A stretch of DNA of 34,925 nucleotides from an uncultured Clostridia bacterium (GTDB lineage: Bacteria > Bacillota > Clostridia > Oscillospirales > Acutalibacteraceae): positions 1-34,925 of the forward strand of contig CALAQQ010000291.1 in assembly GCA_937888485.1 (NCBI GenBank), given 5' to 3'. Shown here in pieces: positions 7,909 through 16,177 of the stretch. The notes under the pieces are model-generated. The model ran no database searches, was not told the origin of the DNA, and was given only the letters and a program-made list of their open reading frames with translations. Position 1 is the stretch's first letter, and each line of letters starts with the position of its first letter. A program made the translations under genes and the position numbers.

Positions 7909-8316
7909 ATGAGGAATTTTTTAAAAATAATGTCAGTTATTCTTGTCTGCGTGGTATTCTTTTGTGTAGGTACTGCCTGCAACGGTCAGGAAAACAAATC
8001 AGCTAATCCACAGAAGCACACACTTTATTGCGGTCTTGTTGATGCTGATGCAGGCGAACAGCTTCTCACCATTGAAGAAGCACAGGCTGTTGCAAGAGCC
8101 GTTATTCTTGAAAACGGCTGCGGCTATACCGAGTTTGTGACATACGGCGGTTATATGTCAGACGGTAAAGTTATTAATAATGACACTCTGGTATATGAAA
8201 TCTATTTTGCCGAGTGCGATGCTGTGAATAAAATCACAAAAGAAATTCAGGAAAAACTCAACCTTATGCCGATTCTGACTGCTGAAGGCACAACGGATTA
8301 CGGCTTTGCCGAATAA
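7909..8316 (+). CDS. Small putative lipoprotein of unknown function
   Basis: Protein of 135 residues with a hydrophobic leader (about 5-22) ending VGTAC, a plausible lipobox with Cys24 as the lipidated residue. The mature part has a helix rich in Ala/Glu (LTIEEAQAVARAVILEN), a Gly/Tyr segment (YTEFVTYGGYMSDG), then a strand and helix (TLVYEIYFAECDAVNKITKEIQEKL). The strand-helix-strand order vaguely recalls ferredoxin-like DUF3574 proteins, but I do not recognise the family with confidence. It follows the nucleotidase by 68 bases with its own AGAGGAG ribosome site and ends just before a strong terminator, so it is probably the last gene of that unit. Confidence 0.75.
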   Translation: MRNFLKIMSVILVCVVFFCVGTACNGQENKSANPQKHTLYCGLVDADAGEQLLTIEEAQAVARAVILENGCGYTEFVTYGGYMSDGKVINNDTLVYEIYFAECDAVNKITKEIQEKLNLMPILTAEGTTDYGFAE

Positions 8317-8324
8317 GAAACCAG

Positions 8325-8348
8325 CCCCGTACACTGTACGGGGTTTTT
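8325..8348 (+). terminator. Rho-independent terminator
   Basis: CCCCGTAC and GTACGGGG form a perfect 8-bp stem around ACT, followed by TTTTT. It starts 9 bases after the stop of the small lipoprotein gene. The remaining ~180 bases before 8533 are AT-rich and hold no clear gene or structured RNA. Confidence 0.92.
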
Positions 8349-8532
8349 CATATAATCTAAACTCCTTTCACAGTATTTCGGCATAGTCCCGTTTATTGTG
8401 ACGCAATTCTTATTCTTTCGGAAAGTTTCTTTGAAGTGAAATATAGGAAGTTTTTTAAATAACCACTGTACAAACATAAAAAATTGTAATAAAATATAAA
8501 ATAGTAGTTTTTTATATAAGGAGGACCCTTCC

Positions 8533-10788
8533 ATGAAAAAACTTTTCTGCCTGTTATTTTCAGGTGTTATTTTGTTGCTTTGTTTAACGGGCTGCACTCA
8601 AAAACACAATTCAAACACTTCAAATATCAGCAACGAAACCAAAATTTCAGAGTTTTCGGACTCAAAAATCGGTTCGGTAGCAGGGTCAATTCAGGCTGCT
8701 TTGCTAAAGGAGATGCTACCTGACGCACAACATTCCGAGTTCAACTCCACTGCCGATGCAGCAATGGCACTTTCGCTCGAAAAAATCGATGCATTTTCAA
8801 CAGAAAATTCCGTTTACTGCTCCATGCTTTGGGAGGGAATGGATTTCAAAAGAATTGAAGAACCTATCGCTGTCAGCGACTATGGCTTAATTTTTACAAA
8901 AGGGCTCAAGCCCGAACTTCAGAGAGAAGTTAACGAATTCATTGCCGAATATAAAAAAAGCGGCAAGCTGAACAGCCTTAAGGAAAAATGGTTTTCTTCA
9001 CAGGAACCTGACGAATTAACGGATTATGAATCTGTCAACGGCGAAAAAGGTGTTGTCAGAATCGCAATCGATGCTCAACTGAAACCCTTTGCTTATATAA
9101 AAAACGGCACATACGCAGGCTTTGATATTGAATTGCTTACGGAATTTGCAAAAAAATACGGATACAGCCTTGAAATTGAAGATTCCTCATTTGACGGTAT
9201 TCTTTCGGGCGTTCAGAGCGGAATATATGACATCGGTGCATCAGGTATAACGATTACCGACGAAAGAAAAGAAACTCTGGATTTCTCAGATTGTTATTAC
9301 ACCGATGACATGGTGCTTGTCATTAACGGTAATTCTTCTGCCGAAACCCGTACTCTTGACGATTTTAACAACGCAACTCTCGGCGTTATAGTCGGCTCAA
9401 TCTACGACGGCTATTCAAGAGAACTTTTCCCCGATGCAAGCATTGATGCTTATCAGTCTTTCCCCGACCTTTTTCAATGCATAAAGCAGGGCAAGGTTGA
9501 CGGATTCCTTCTTGATACCCCGAACTACAATGCAGCGAGAAGAACAGACAAAGGTCTTTCATACATATCAATTCCCAATTACAGTGTTGAAATCGGTTAT
9601 GCTTTTGCCAAAAACGAAAACGGCGACAATCTCAAGTTGCAGATGGATGAGTTCCTTGCCGGACTTCGCGCAAACGGAACACTGGATGCAATATGGGACG
9701 AATGGTGCGGTGAGGTTGAACCCACCGAAAACATAGAAGTTCCCGATTTGTCGGCAAATGAAAAAGAACTGAAAATCGCTTTTGACTCCTCAAGAAAGCC
9801 TTTTGTATATATGCTCAACAACGAATATGCAGGCTTTGAAGTTGAAATTCTCTATATGTTCTGCGAAAAATACGGTTATAATCCCAGAATTGAGGATGCA
9901 CAGTGGACAGCAGGCGTTGCCGGTCTTAAGGAAGGCAAGTACGATGTCGTTTCCTGCGGTATATACATAACAGAGGAACGCAAGGAGAGCGTAAATTTCT
10001 GCGAACCCTATATGATTGCCGATATCATAATGGTAACCTACGGAAGCGAAGGAGATGAGACAGGTTTCCTTGCCTCAATCAAGGATAGTTTTGAAAAAAC
10101 ATTTATCCGTGAAGACAGATGGAAGCTTGTGGTTGAAGGCATTCTTATTACTTTGTTAATCAGCTTTTTCTCTGTGCTTGGCGGAACGGTTTTAGGCTTC
10201 GCTTTCTATATGCTTACACGCTCAAAATTCAGAGCAGTTTCATTAATCACCCAAAAAATTGCTAAGATTTATTCAATAATCATTTCCGGTACGCCGACTC
10301 TGGTTGTGCTGATGATTTTATTCTATATAGTGTTCGGTAAGTCTGACATAAGCGGAATTACTGTTGCGGTTATCGGGTTTATTCTGACTTTCGGTTCGTT
10401 TGTCTGCAGTCAGCTTGACATAACGGTTGAAAATGTTGATAAGGGTCAGACAGAAGCAGCTTATGCTCTCGGCTACGGAAGAAACAAAACATTTTTCAGA
10501 ATCGTTCTTCCTCAGGCTCTTAAAATGTTTATTCCTGCCTATACAGGCGAAATCATCGGACTTATCAAAGCTACATCCATTGTAGGCTACATTGCCGTAA
10601 ATGACCTTACAAGAATGGGCGATATTATCCGAAGCAATACATACGAAGCCTTCTTCCCGCTGATTGCTGTTGCTGTTATCTATTTCGCAATAACATGGGG
10701 CGTTGCAGGTCTTCTCGGAATAATCAACAAAAAAATTGACCCCAGAAAAAGAAAAAATAAAAAAATTCTGAAAGGAGTAGCAAGATGA
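8533..10788 (+). CDS. Amino acid-type ABC transporter: tandem substrate-binding lobes fused to permease
   Basis: A 751-residue fusion. A lipoprotein signal (LCLTGC, Cys21) is followed by three family 3 solute-binding segments. Residues about 40-155 look like only the second lobe plus terminal helix (KIGSVAGSIQAALL to LNSLKEKWF). Residues 173-393 are a complete domain (VVRIAIDAQLKPFAY, GFDIELL, IYDIGASGITITDERKETLDFS, TLDAIWDEW). Residues 411-503 are a first lobe only (LKIAFDSSRKPFVYM, ITEERKESVNFCEPY). A HisM/GlnP-like permease (about 533-735) follows, with ISGTPTLVVLMILFY and the ATPase-docking EAA loop EAAYALGYGRNKTFFRIVLPQA. Fused binding protein-permeases are known for polar amino acid importers; the half-domain order here is unusual. 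It overlaps the ATPase gene by ATGA (10785-10788). The ligand cannot be told. Confidence 0.9.
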   Translation: MKKLFCLLFSGVILLLCLTGCTQKHNSNTSNISNETKISEFSDSKIGSVAGSIQAALLKEMLPDAQHSEFNSTADAAMALSLEKIDAFSTENSVYCSMLWEGMDFKRIEEPIAVSDYGLIFTKGLKPELQREVNEFIAEYKKSGKLNSLKEKWFSSQEPDELTDYESVNGEKGVVRIAIDAQLKPFAYIKNGTYAGFDIELLTEFAKKYGYSLEIEDSSFDGILSGVQSGIYDIGASGITITDERKETLDFSDCYYTDDMVLVINGNSSAETRTLDDFNNATLGVIVGSIYDGYSRELFPDASIDAYQSFPDLFQCIKQGKVDGFLLDTPNYNAARRTDKGLSYISIPNYSVEIGYAFAKNENGDNLKLQMDEFLAGLRANGTLDAIWDEWCGEVEPTENIEVPDLSANEKELKIAFDSSRKPFVYMLNNEYAGFEVEILYMFCEKYGYNPRIEDAQWTAGVAGLKEGKYDVVSCGIYITEERKESVNFCEPYMIADIIMVTYGSEGDETGFLASIKDSFEKTFIREDRWKLVVEGILITLLISFFSVLGGTVLGFAFYMLTRSKFRAVSLITQKIAKIYSIIISGTPTLVVLMILFYIVFGKSDISGITVAVIGFILTFGSFVCSQLDITVENVDKGQTEAAYALGYGRNKTFFRIVLPQALKMFIPAYTGEIIGLIKATSIVGYIAVNDLTRMGDIIRSNTYEAFFPLIAVAVIYFAITWGVAGLLGIINKKIDPRKRKNKKILKGVAR

Positions 10789-11876
10789 TTAAAATAAGTC
10801 ATTTGAGAAAAGAATATCCCAATGCTACACCTCTTAAGGATGTTAATGTTGAAATAAACAAGGGCGATGTAATTTCTGTTATCGGTCCTTCGGGTACAGG
10901 CAAATCCACTCTTATAAGATGCATAAACAAGCTTGAAACACCGACTTCGGGTGAGATTTGGGTTGACGGCAAATGCATTACCGACAGGAAGTGCGACATT
11001 ACAAAAGTCAGACAAAAAATGGGTATGGTTTTCCAGTCATTCAACCTTTTTAATAATATGAATGTCATTGAAAACATTATGGCGGCTCCTATGGATTTGC
11101 TCGGGAAATCAAAACAGCAGGCTTATGACGACGGTATGGCTCTGCTCCGCACAGTCGGACTTGCGGATAAGGCTTTTAACTATCCCGACGAGCTTTCCGG
11201 CGGTCAGAAACAAAGAGTTGCAATTGCAAGAACTCTTGCCATGGACCCCGAAATAATTCTTTTTGATGAACCGACATCTGCCCTTGACCCCACAATGGTC
11301 GGAGAGGTTCAGGCGGTTATCAAGGACCTTGCAAGAAAGGGTCTGACAATGATGATTGTGACCCATGAAATGCGCTTTGCCCGTGAAATCGCTAACAGAG
11401 TTTTTTATATGGATGAGGGCGGAGTTTACGAAGACGGAACCCCTGAACAGATTTTTGACAATCCTCAGAAAGAAAAAACCGCACGTTTCATCAAACGGAT
11501 AAAAGTATTTGAAAACGTTATCAAGTCAAAAGACTTTGACTTTATCGGATTTAATACTTGTCTCGAAGAATTCGGCAGAAGAAGCGGCATATCACAGAAA
11601 GCGATTTACCGTATGCAGTCTGTGTTTGAAGAACTTTGCGTTCAGATTGTCATTCCTGAATTTAAAAAAGATTTCATCATGAATGTAACCGCCGAATATT
11701 CCCAGGAAGATGACAGCATTCTTCTTGAGATAAGATATGACGGCAAAACCTTCAATCCCATGGATTCGGATAATATTCTTTCAATCAAGCTTGCACAGAA
11801 CGCTTCGGAAAGCATCGAACATGCCGAAATCAGCGAAGACGGATTCACAAATCTTATAACTGCTAAAATAAAGTGA
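10785..11876 (+). CDS. Polar amino acid ABC transporter ATPase with degenerate GHKL-like C-terminal domain
   Basis: Residues 1-243 are a complete GlnQ/HisP-type ATPase: Walker A GPSGTGKST (34-42), Q-loop Gln84, signature LSGGQ (137-141), Walker B IILFDEP (157-163) and switch His194. It would power the permease encoded just upstream, with which it overlaps by ATGA. Typical members end near residue 245. This one goes on to 363. The tail aligns by eye with the C-terminal kinase domain of the phosphatase at 12180: a helix VFEELCVQIV for the N-box helix (with Gln287 where the ATP/Mg2+-binding Asn should be), paired strands, YDGKTFNP for the G1 box, and no glycine-rich G2 lid. It is therefore probably a GHKL fold that cannot bind ATP. 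The next gene, a STAS protein, is the normal partner of such a domain. Confidence 0.9.
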   Translation: MIKISHLRKEYPNATPLKDVNVEINKGDVISVIGPSGTGKSTLIRCINKLETPTSGEIWVDGKCITDRKCDITKVRQKMGMVFQSFNLFNNMNVIENIMAAPMDLLGKSKQQAYDDGMALLRTVGLADKAFNYPDELSGGQKQRVAIARTLAMDPEIILFDEPTSALDPTMVGEVQAVIKDLARKGLTMMIVTHEMRFAREIANRVFYMDEGGVYEDGTPEQIFDNPQKEKTARFIKRIKVFENVIKSKDFDFIGFNTCLEEFGRRSGISQKAIYRMQSVFEELCVQIVIPEFKKDFIMNVTAEYSQEDDSILLEIRYDGKTFNPMDSDNILSIKLAQNASESIEHAEISEDGFTNLITAKIK

Positions 11877-11886
11877 GGTAACAACA

Positions 11887-12183
11887 ATGAACATCAATAA
11901 AACAGCCAACGGAAACGAACTCGAAATCGCCCTTGAAGGCAGACTTGATACCGCAACTTCGCCTGCTCTTGAAGCGGAACTCAATCAGAGCCTTGCAGGT
12001 GTTGAAAAGCTTGTTTTTGACTTTACATCTCTTGAATATCTTTCATCCGCAGGTCTTCGTGTGCTCCTCGGTGCACAGAAAATCATGAACAAACAGGGCG
12101 AAATGACTGTTAAGAATGTCAACGAAACCATTATGGAAATTTTTGAAGTTACGGGTTTCTGTGATGTTCTTAACATTGAATGA
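11887..12183 (+). CDS. STAS-domain protein, anti-sigma factor antagonist type
   Basis: A single STAS domain of 98 residues in the SpoIIAA/RsbV size range. It opens MNINKTANGNELEIALEGRLDT and contains the conserved FDFTSLEYLSSAGLRVLL, where the second Ser (Ser54) aligns with the phosphorylated Ser of RsbV. Proteins of this type are phosphorylated by a GHKL kinase and dephosphorylated by a PP2C phosphatase, and bind only in one state. The gene lies 10 bases after the ABC ATPase and overlaps the kinase/phosphatase gene by ATGA (12180-12183). That places it between its likely target and its likely modifying enzyme. No sigma factor or free RsbW-type anti-sigma factor is present nearby. Confidence 0.92.
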   Translation: MNINKTANGNELEIALEGRLDTATSPALEAELNQSLAGVEKLVFDFTSLEYLSSAGLRVLLGAQKIMNKQGEMTVKNVNETIMEIFEVTGFCDVLNIE

Positions 12184-14417
12184 TTATGGATAAGAAAAAG
12201 CAAAACATATCGGGTGCGTTCAGACGGTGGCTTCTGATTCTTGTCGTTATAGCATTTCTCGCAACAACTGCGTTTCTGTGGGTTTCGCAAACCAAAATCT
12301 CACAGAACAATGCGTTGAATCTTCTTGCTCTTAATATTTCAGATGTTAAGGAAGACATCATTGATGCATCAGACGAAAATCTTCTGAAACTTACGAATCA
12401 GATAGCGGATGATTTGAACAACGCAGAAAAAATCGATTCGGATTTGCTTTATGAACTTACCAAAAAATATGATGTTACCGAAATCAACCATATAAATGCT
12501 GACGGTATTATTGATGCCAGCACATATCCCGACTTTCTCAATTACGATATGAGAAGCGGTGAGCAGTCAGCCGAATTTATGGTGTTGCTTTCGGGTGAAA
12601 CCGAATATGTTCAGAAATACAGACCTGTTTCTTATGACGCATCAATATCACGTAAATACGGCGGTGTTGTACTTGAAGACGGCGGGTTTGTTCAGGTCGG
12701 CTACGGAGCCGAGCGTTTTCAGAAAGACATTGATGAGTTTGTTGTGGGTGTTACCCGTAACCGTCATGTCGGCGAGGGAGGCTCAATCATTATCGTTGAC
12801 GAAAACTGGGATATCGTCAGCGACCGTTACGGCAATGAGGGTAAAAATCTTGATGTCACAGGCATCTGGATAGATACCGAAAAGACTGCAGAAAATGCTG
12901 CATTCACCGCTGATGTTTACGATGAGCCTTGTTACTGCATGCATCAGCTAACTGAAGGTTACAGAATAATTGCGGTTATGCCCAAAAGCGAAGCGGCACT
13001 CTCGCGCAATGTTTCTGTCGGTGTCACAACAGTAATGCAGATTATCGTTTTTGCTGCACTGTTTATTATGATTTTTGCGCTCGTAAGACGCCTTGTCGTT
13101 GACAATATTTACAAAGTCAACGATTCGCTTTCTGCCATAACCGAAGGAAATCTTGACACGGTTGTTGATGTGCGCTCTCATGTTGAATTTGATGAGCTTT
13201 CAGATGACATTAATTCTACGGTAAACACGCTGAAAAAATATATTTCTGAGGCGGAAGCAAGAATTGATGCAGAGCTTGCGTTTGCAAAAGCTATTCAGCA
13301 TTCTGCTCTGCCGTCGGTATTTCCGCCCTATCCCAACAGAAAAGAATTTGACATAAACGCAACCATGCATACTGCAAAAGAGGTCGGCGGCGATTTCTAT
13401 GACTTCTATTTTATTGATGAGAATACGCTTGCGTTTTTGGTCGCCGATGTTTCGGGAAAGGGAATTCCTGCGGCGATGTTTATGATGACCTCAAAAACTC
13501 TTCTTAAAAGCTGTGCAGAATCCGGTATGAGCGTTGAGGAAGTGTTTACGCACGCAAATGAAAAGCTTTGCGAGGGTAACGATGCGGGTATGTTTGTAAC
13601 CGCATGGATGGGACTTCTCAACACAAAAACCGGAAAGATAACCTTCGCCAATGCCGGTCATAATCCGCCTCTTGTAAAACACGCCGACGGTAGTTTTTCT
13701 TATCTTAAAACACGACCCGGCTTTGTGCTTGCAGGTATGGAGGGTATCCGCTACCGTAAAAACGAATATCAGCTTGAAAAAGGCGATGTTATCTATCTGT
13801 ACACTGACGGCGTGACCGAAGCGACCAATACGGCAAATGAGCTTTACGGCGAAGAAAGATTGCTTGAAGCATTGAATAAAAACTCAGACAGCAATGCCCG
13901 GACAATCTGTGATGCTGTAAAGGCTGATGTTGATTTGTTTGTCGGCAAAGCACCTCAGTTTGATGATATAACCATGCTTTGTCTGATATATCACGGAGAA
14001 GGAACACCGATAAAAGAAACAACAGTTGCCGCAACAATTGAAAATATTGAAACTGTTACGGATTTTGTCAACGAACAGCTTGAAGCTGCCGGATGCTCTG
14101 TGAAGGCACAGATGCAGATTGATATTGCGATTGACGAAATTTTCAGCAACATTGTGCACTATGCTTACGGCGAAAAAGGCGGCGATGTAACTGTGAGGAT
14201 TGAACTTCCGGGAAATCCGAAGGAGGCAGTTTTAACATTCGTTGACAGCGGTATTCCGTACAATCCGCTTGAACAGTCAGACCCGGATATTTCACTTTCC
14301 GCAGAGGAAAGAAAAATCGGCGGACTCGGCATATTTATGGTCAAAAAAACTATGGATGATATGACATATGAATACAAAGACGGAAAGAACATTCTGAAAA
14401 TCACAAAGAAATTTTAA
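12180..14417 (+). CDS. Membrane sensor with HAMP, SpoIIE-type PP2C phosphatase and GHKL kinase domain
   Basis: A 745-residue protein. A membrane helix at about 16-38, an extracellular sensor region resembling a double Cache domain (about 40-285), a second helix (about 286-308) and a HAMP linker (about 308-360) precede a PP2C/SpoIIE domain (about 375-605). That domain has AKEVGGDFYDFY, LVADVSGKGIPAAMFM, FVTAWMGLL, FANAGHNPP, YTDGVTEA and FDDITML, so its metal-binding acids look intact. The end (about 615-745) is an RsbW-like GHKL domain with intact N-box Glu653/Asn657, G1 DSGIP from Asp689 and G2 GGLG at 714-717. It thus carries both the enzyme that would phosphorylate and the one that would dephosphorylate the adjacent STAS protein, under control of an outside signal. 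The ATG at 12180 overlaps the STAS stop. Confidence 0.92.
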   Translation: MIMDKKKQNISGAFRRWLLILVVIAFLATTAFLWVSQTKISQNNALNLLALNISDVKEDIIDASDENLLKLTNQIADDLNNAEKIDSDLLYELTKKYDVTEINHINADGIIDASTYPDFLNYDMRSGEQSAEFMVLLSGETEYVQKYRPVSYDASISRKYGGVVLEDGGFVQVGYGAERFQKDIDEFVVGVTRNRHVGEGGSIIIVDENWDIVSDRYGNEGKNLDVTGIWIDTEKTAENAAFTADVYDEPCYCMHQLTEGYRIIAVMPKSEAALSRNVSVGVTTVMQIIVFAALFIMIFALVRRLVVDNIYKVNDSLSAITEGNLDTVVDVRSHVEFDELSDDINSTVNTLKKYISEAEARIDAELAFAKAIQHSALPSVFPPYPNRKEFDINATMHTAKEVGGDFYDFYFIDENTLAFLVADVSGKGIPAAMFMMTSKTLLKSCAESGMSVEEVFTHANEKLCEGNDAGMFVTAWMGLLNTKTGKITFANAGHNPPLVKHADGSFSYLKTRPGFVLAGMEGIRYRKNEYQLEKGDVIYLYTDGVTEATNTANELYGEERLLEALNKNSDSNARTICDAVKADVDLFVGKAPQFDDITMLCLIYHGEGTPIKETTVAATIENIETVTDFVNEQLEAAGCSVKAQMQIDIAIDEIFSNIVHYAYGEKGGDVTVRIELPGNPKEAVLTFVDSGIPYNPLEQSDPDISLSAEERKIGGLGIFMVKKTMDDMTYEYKDGKNILKITKKF

Positions 14418-14488
14418 GTGAAAATCAGTGTATTATAATTAAATCATAAGCTTATTGGCTTTGAAGAACATCTGGCAGGAGGTTATTT

Positions 14489-16177
14489 ATGAGCAAGAAA
14501 AAGGCGTTGGCAGCAGTGGCAATGGCGTTGAGCATAACTGTTGCAAGCGGATGTACCACCGATAACAGTCAGACAAATAACGAAAGCAAGCCTGTTCGTA
14601 CTGATATCGCACCGGAAAAGAACGCAGACGGCAACTATAATATCCTTTTTGTAACTACCGACCAGGAGCGTTATTTCGAACAGTATCCGAAAGATACCGA
14701 ATATCAGGCAAGGAAACTGCTTGAAGAAATGGGCACAACTTTTGAAAAGCATTATATCTGCAGCAATATGAGTACTTCATCGAGATCGGTAATATATACC
14801 GGTACTCATATTACCGATACGGAAATGCTTGACAATACCGATTTTCCTTGGCAGGGCGGGTTGTCCGCCGATAAGGTAACCATCGGAGACCGTCTTCGTG
14901 AAGCAGGACTTTATACAGCATATAAAGGAAAGTGGCATATGGCTGACACAAGCGTTCTGTTTGAAGAAGAACCCATTACAATTGATCTGGAACAGCACGG
15001 ATTTTCGGATTGGAATTCAGATAAAGACTATATCGGTGAGGCACATGAAGGTTATGAAATCGATCCTGTAATCGTATCGGACAGTGTGAAATGGCTCAAA
15101 ACAACAGGCACAGAGCTGAACGAAAACGGTCAGTCATTCTTTCTGGCGGTCAATCTGATAAACCCTCATGACGTGATGAATCTTGTCACGGATGATGATT
15201 TTGTTGCAAAAGTTATGGATGTAGCCGAGCCTCCCGAAGATAAGGTTTATGAAAAGGCATACGATACCCCTCTGCCCTCCACATGGCAACAGGATATTTC
15301 ATCAGATGGCACCGTGTACGGAGTCAATGCCTATAAAACCAACTGGGCCCGTAACATGGGCGGTATCGATGATGAAAGCTTCAAGAAGCTTCAGGATTAT
15401 TATTTTAACTGTATTCAGGACAGCGACAATAACCTTATGACTCTGTTGAACGGACTTGAAGACGAAGGCATGTTGGATAACACCATTATTGTTTTCACTT
15501 CCGACCACGGTGAAATGCAGGGGGCTCACGGTCTTAAAGGTAAAGGCGGTTTTGTTTATGACTATAACATTCATGTTCCTCTGATAATTTATCACCCCGA
15601 TTATGAGGGCGGACAAAGAATTAACGCCGTTACTTCCCACATAGACCTTGCACCGACTTTCATTGACATGACATTTATCGGCGATGAGAGAAAGGCAGAG
15701 ATATCTGCAGGTCTGCCCGGAAAAAGTCTTATGCCGTTGATTGACGGCAGTTCCGACAGCGTTCGTGACGGTGCACTTTTCTGTTATGAAATGCTTTCTA
15801 TTTCATTAGAAATGAGAAATAAAGACGGTAAACTTGATGTTTCAATCGATAACAGATGTTTTGTGCGTGCGATTATCACCGATGAATATAAATTTGCCAG
15901 GTATTTTACTCCGACCGGCTTCAATACTCCTCAGACATTTGAAGAACTGATAAACAACAATGATATTGAACTGTATGATATTAAAAATGACCCGGAGGAA
16001 TGCAACAATCTTGCTTTGAACGCTGAAGAAAACAAGGCTCTGATTATGGAACTGAACACACAGCTCAATGAGCTGATTGCAAAGGAAATCGGGGTCGATG
16101 ACGGCAGCGAAACCGCCTCTACCATGGTTGATCTTGATGAAAAGCTGATGATGTTTGCTCAGAAAGTGAATGGATAA
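14489..16177 (+). CDS. Lipoprotein sulfatase (Ser-type active-site motif)
   Basis: A 562-residue exported lipoprotein (lipobox VASGC, Cys22) of the alkaline phosphatase/sulfatase superfamily, which hydrolyses sulfate esters. Visible elements: N-terminal metal strand NILFVTTDQ (51-59), the active-site motif STSSR followed by four residues and TG (95-105), YKGKWHM, VNLINPHD, and VFTSDHGEMQGAHGLKGKG with the Asp/His metal ligands. The consensus is C/S-x-P-x-R-x4-TG; here Ser95 takes the modified position and Ser replaces Pro at 97. The motif would need conversion of Ser95 to formylglycine, and the overlapping downstream gene encodes the matching maturase. Substrate unknown; AGGAGG ribosome site at 14477-14482. 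Confidence 0.88.
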   Translation: MSKKKALAAVAMALSITVASGCTTDNSQTNNESKPVRTDIAPEKNADGNYNILFVTTDQERYFEQYPKDTEYQARKLLEEMGTTFEKHYICSNMSTSSRSVIYTGTHITDTEMLDNTDFPWQGGLSADKVTIGDRLREAGLYTAYKGKWHMADTSVLFEEEPITIDLEQHGFSDWNSDKDYIGEAHEGYEIDPVIVSDSVKWLKTTGTELNENGQSFFLAVNLINPHDVMNLVTDDDFVAKVMDVAEPPEDKVYEKAYDTPLPSTWQQDISSDGTVYGVNAYKTNWARNMGGIDDESFKKLQDYYFNCIQDSDNNLMTLLNGLEDEGMLDNTIIVFTSDHGEMQGAHGLKGKGGFVYDYNIHVPLIIYHPDYEGGQRINAVTSHIDLAPTFIDMTFIGDERKAEISAGLPGKSLMPLIDGSSDSVRDGALFCYEMLSISLEMRNKDGKLDVSIDNRCFVRAIITDEYKFARYFTPTGFNTPQTFEELINNNDIELYDIKNDPEECNNLALNAEENKALIMELNTQLNELIAKEIGVDDGSETASTMVDLDEKLMMFAQKVNG

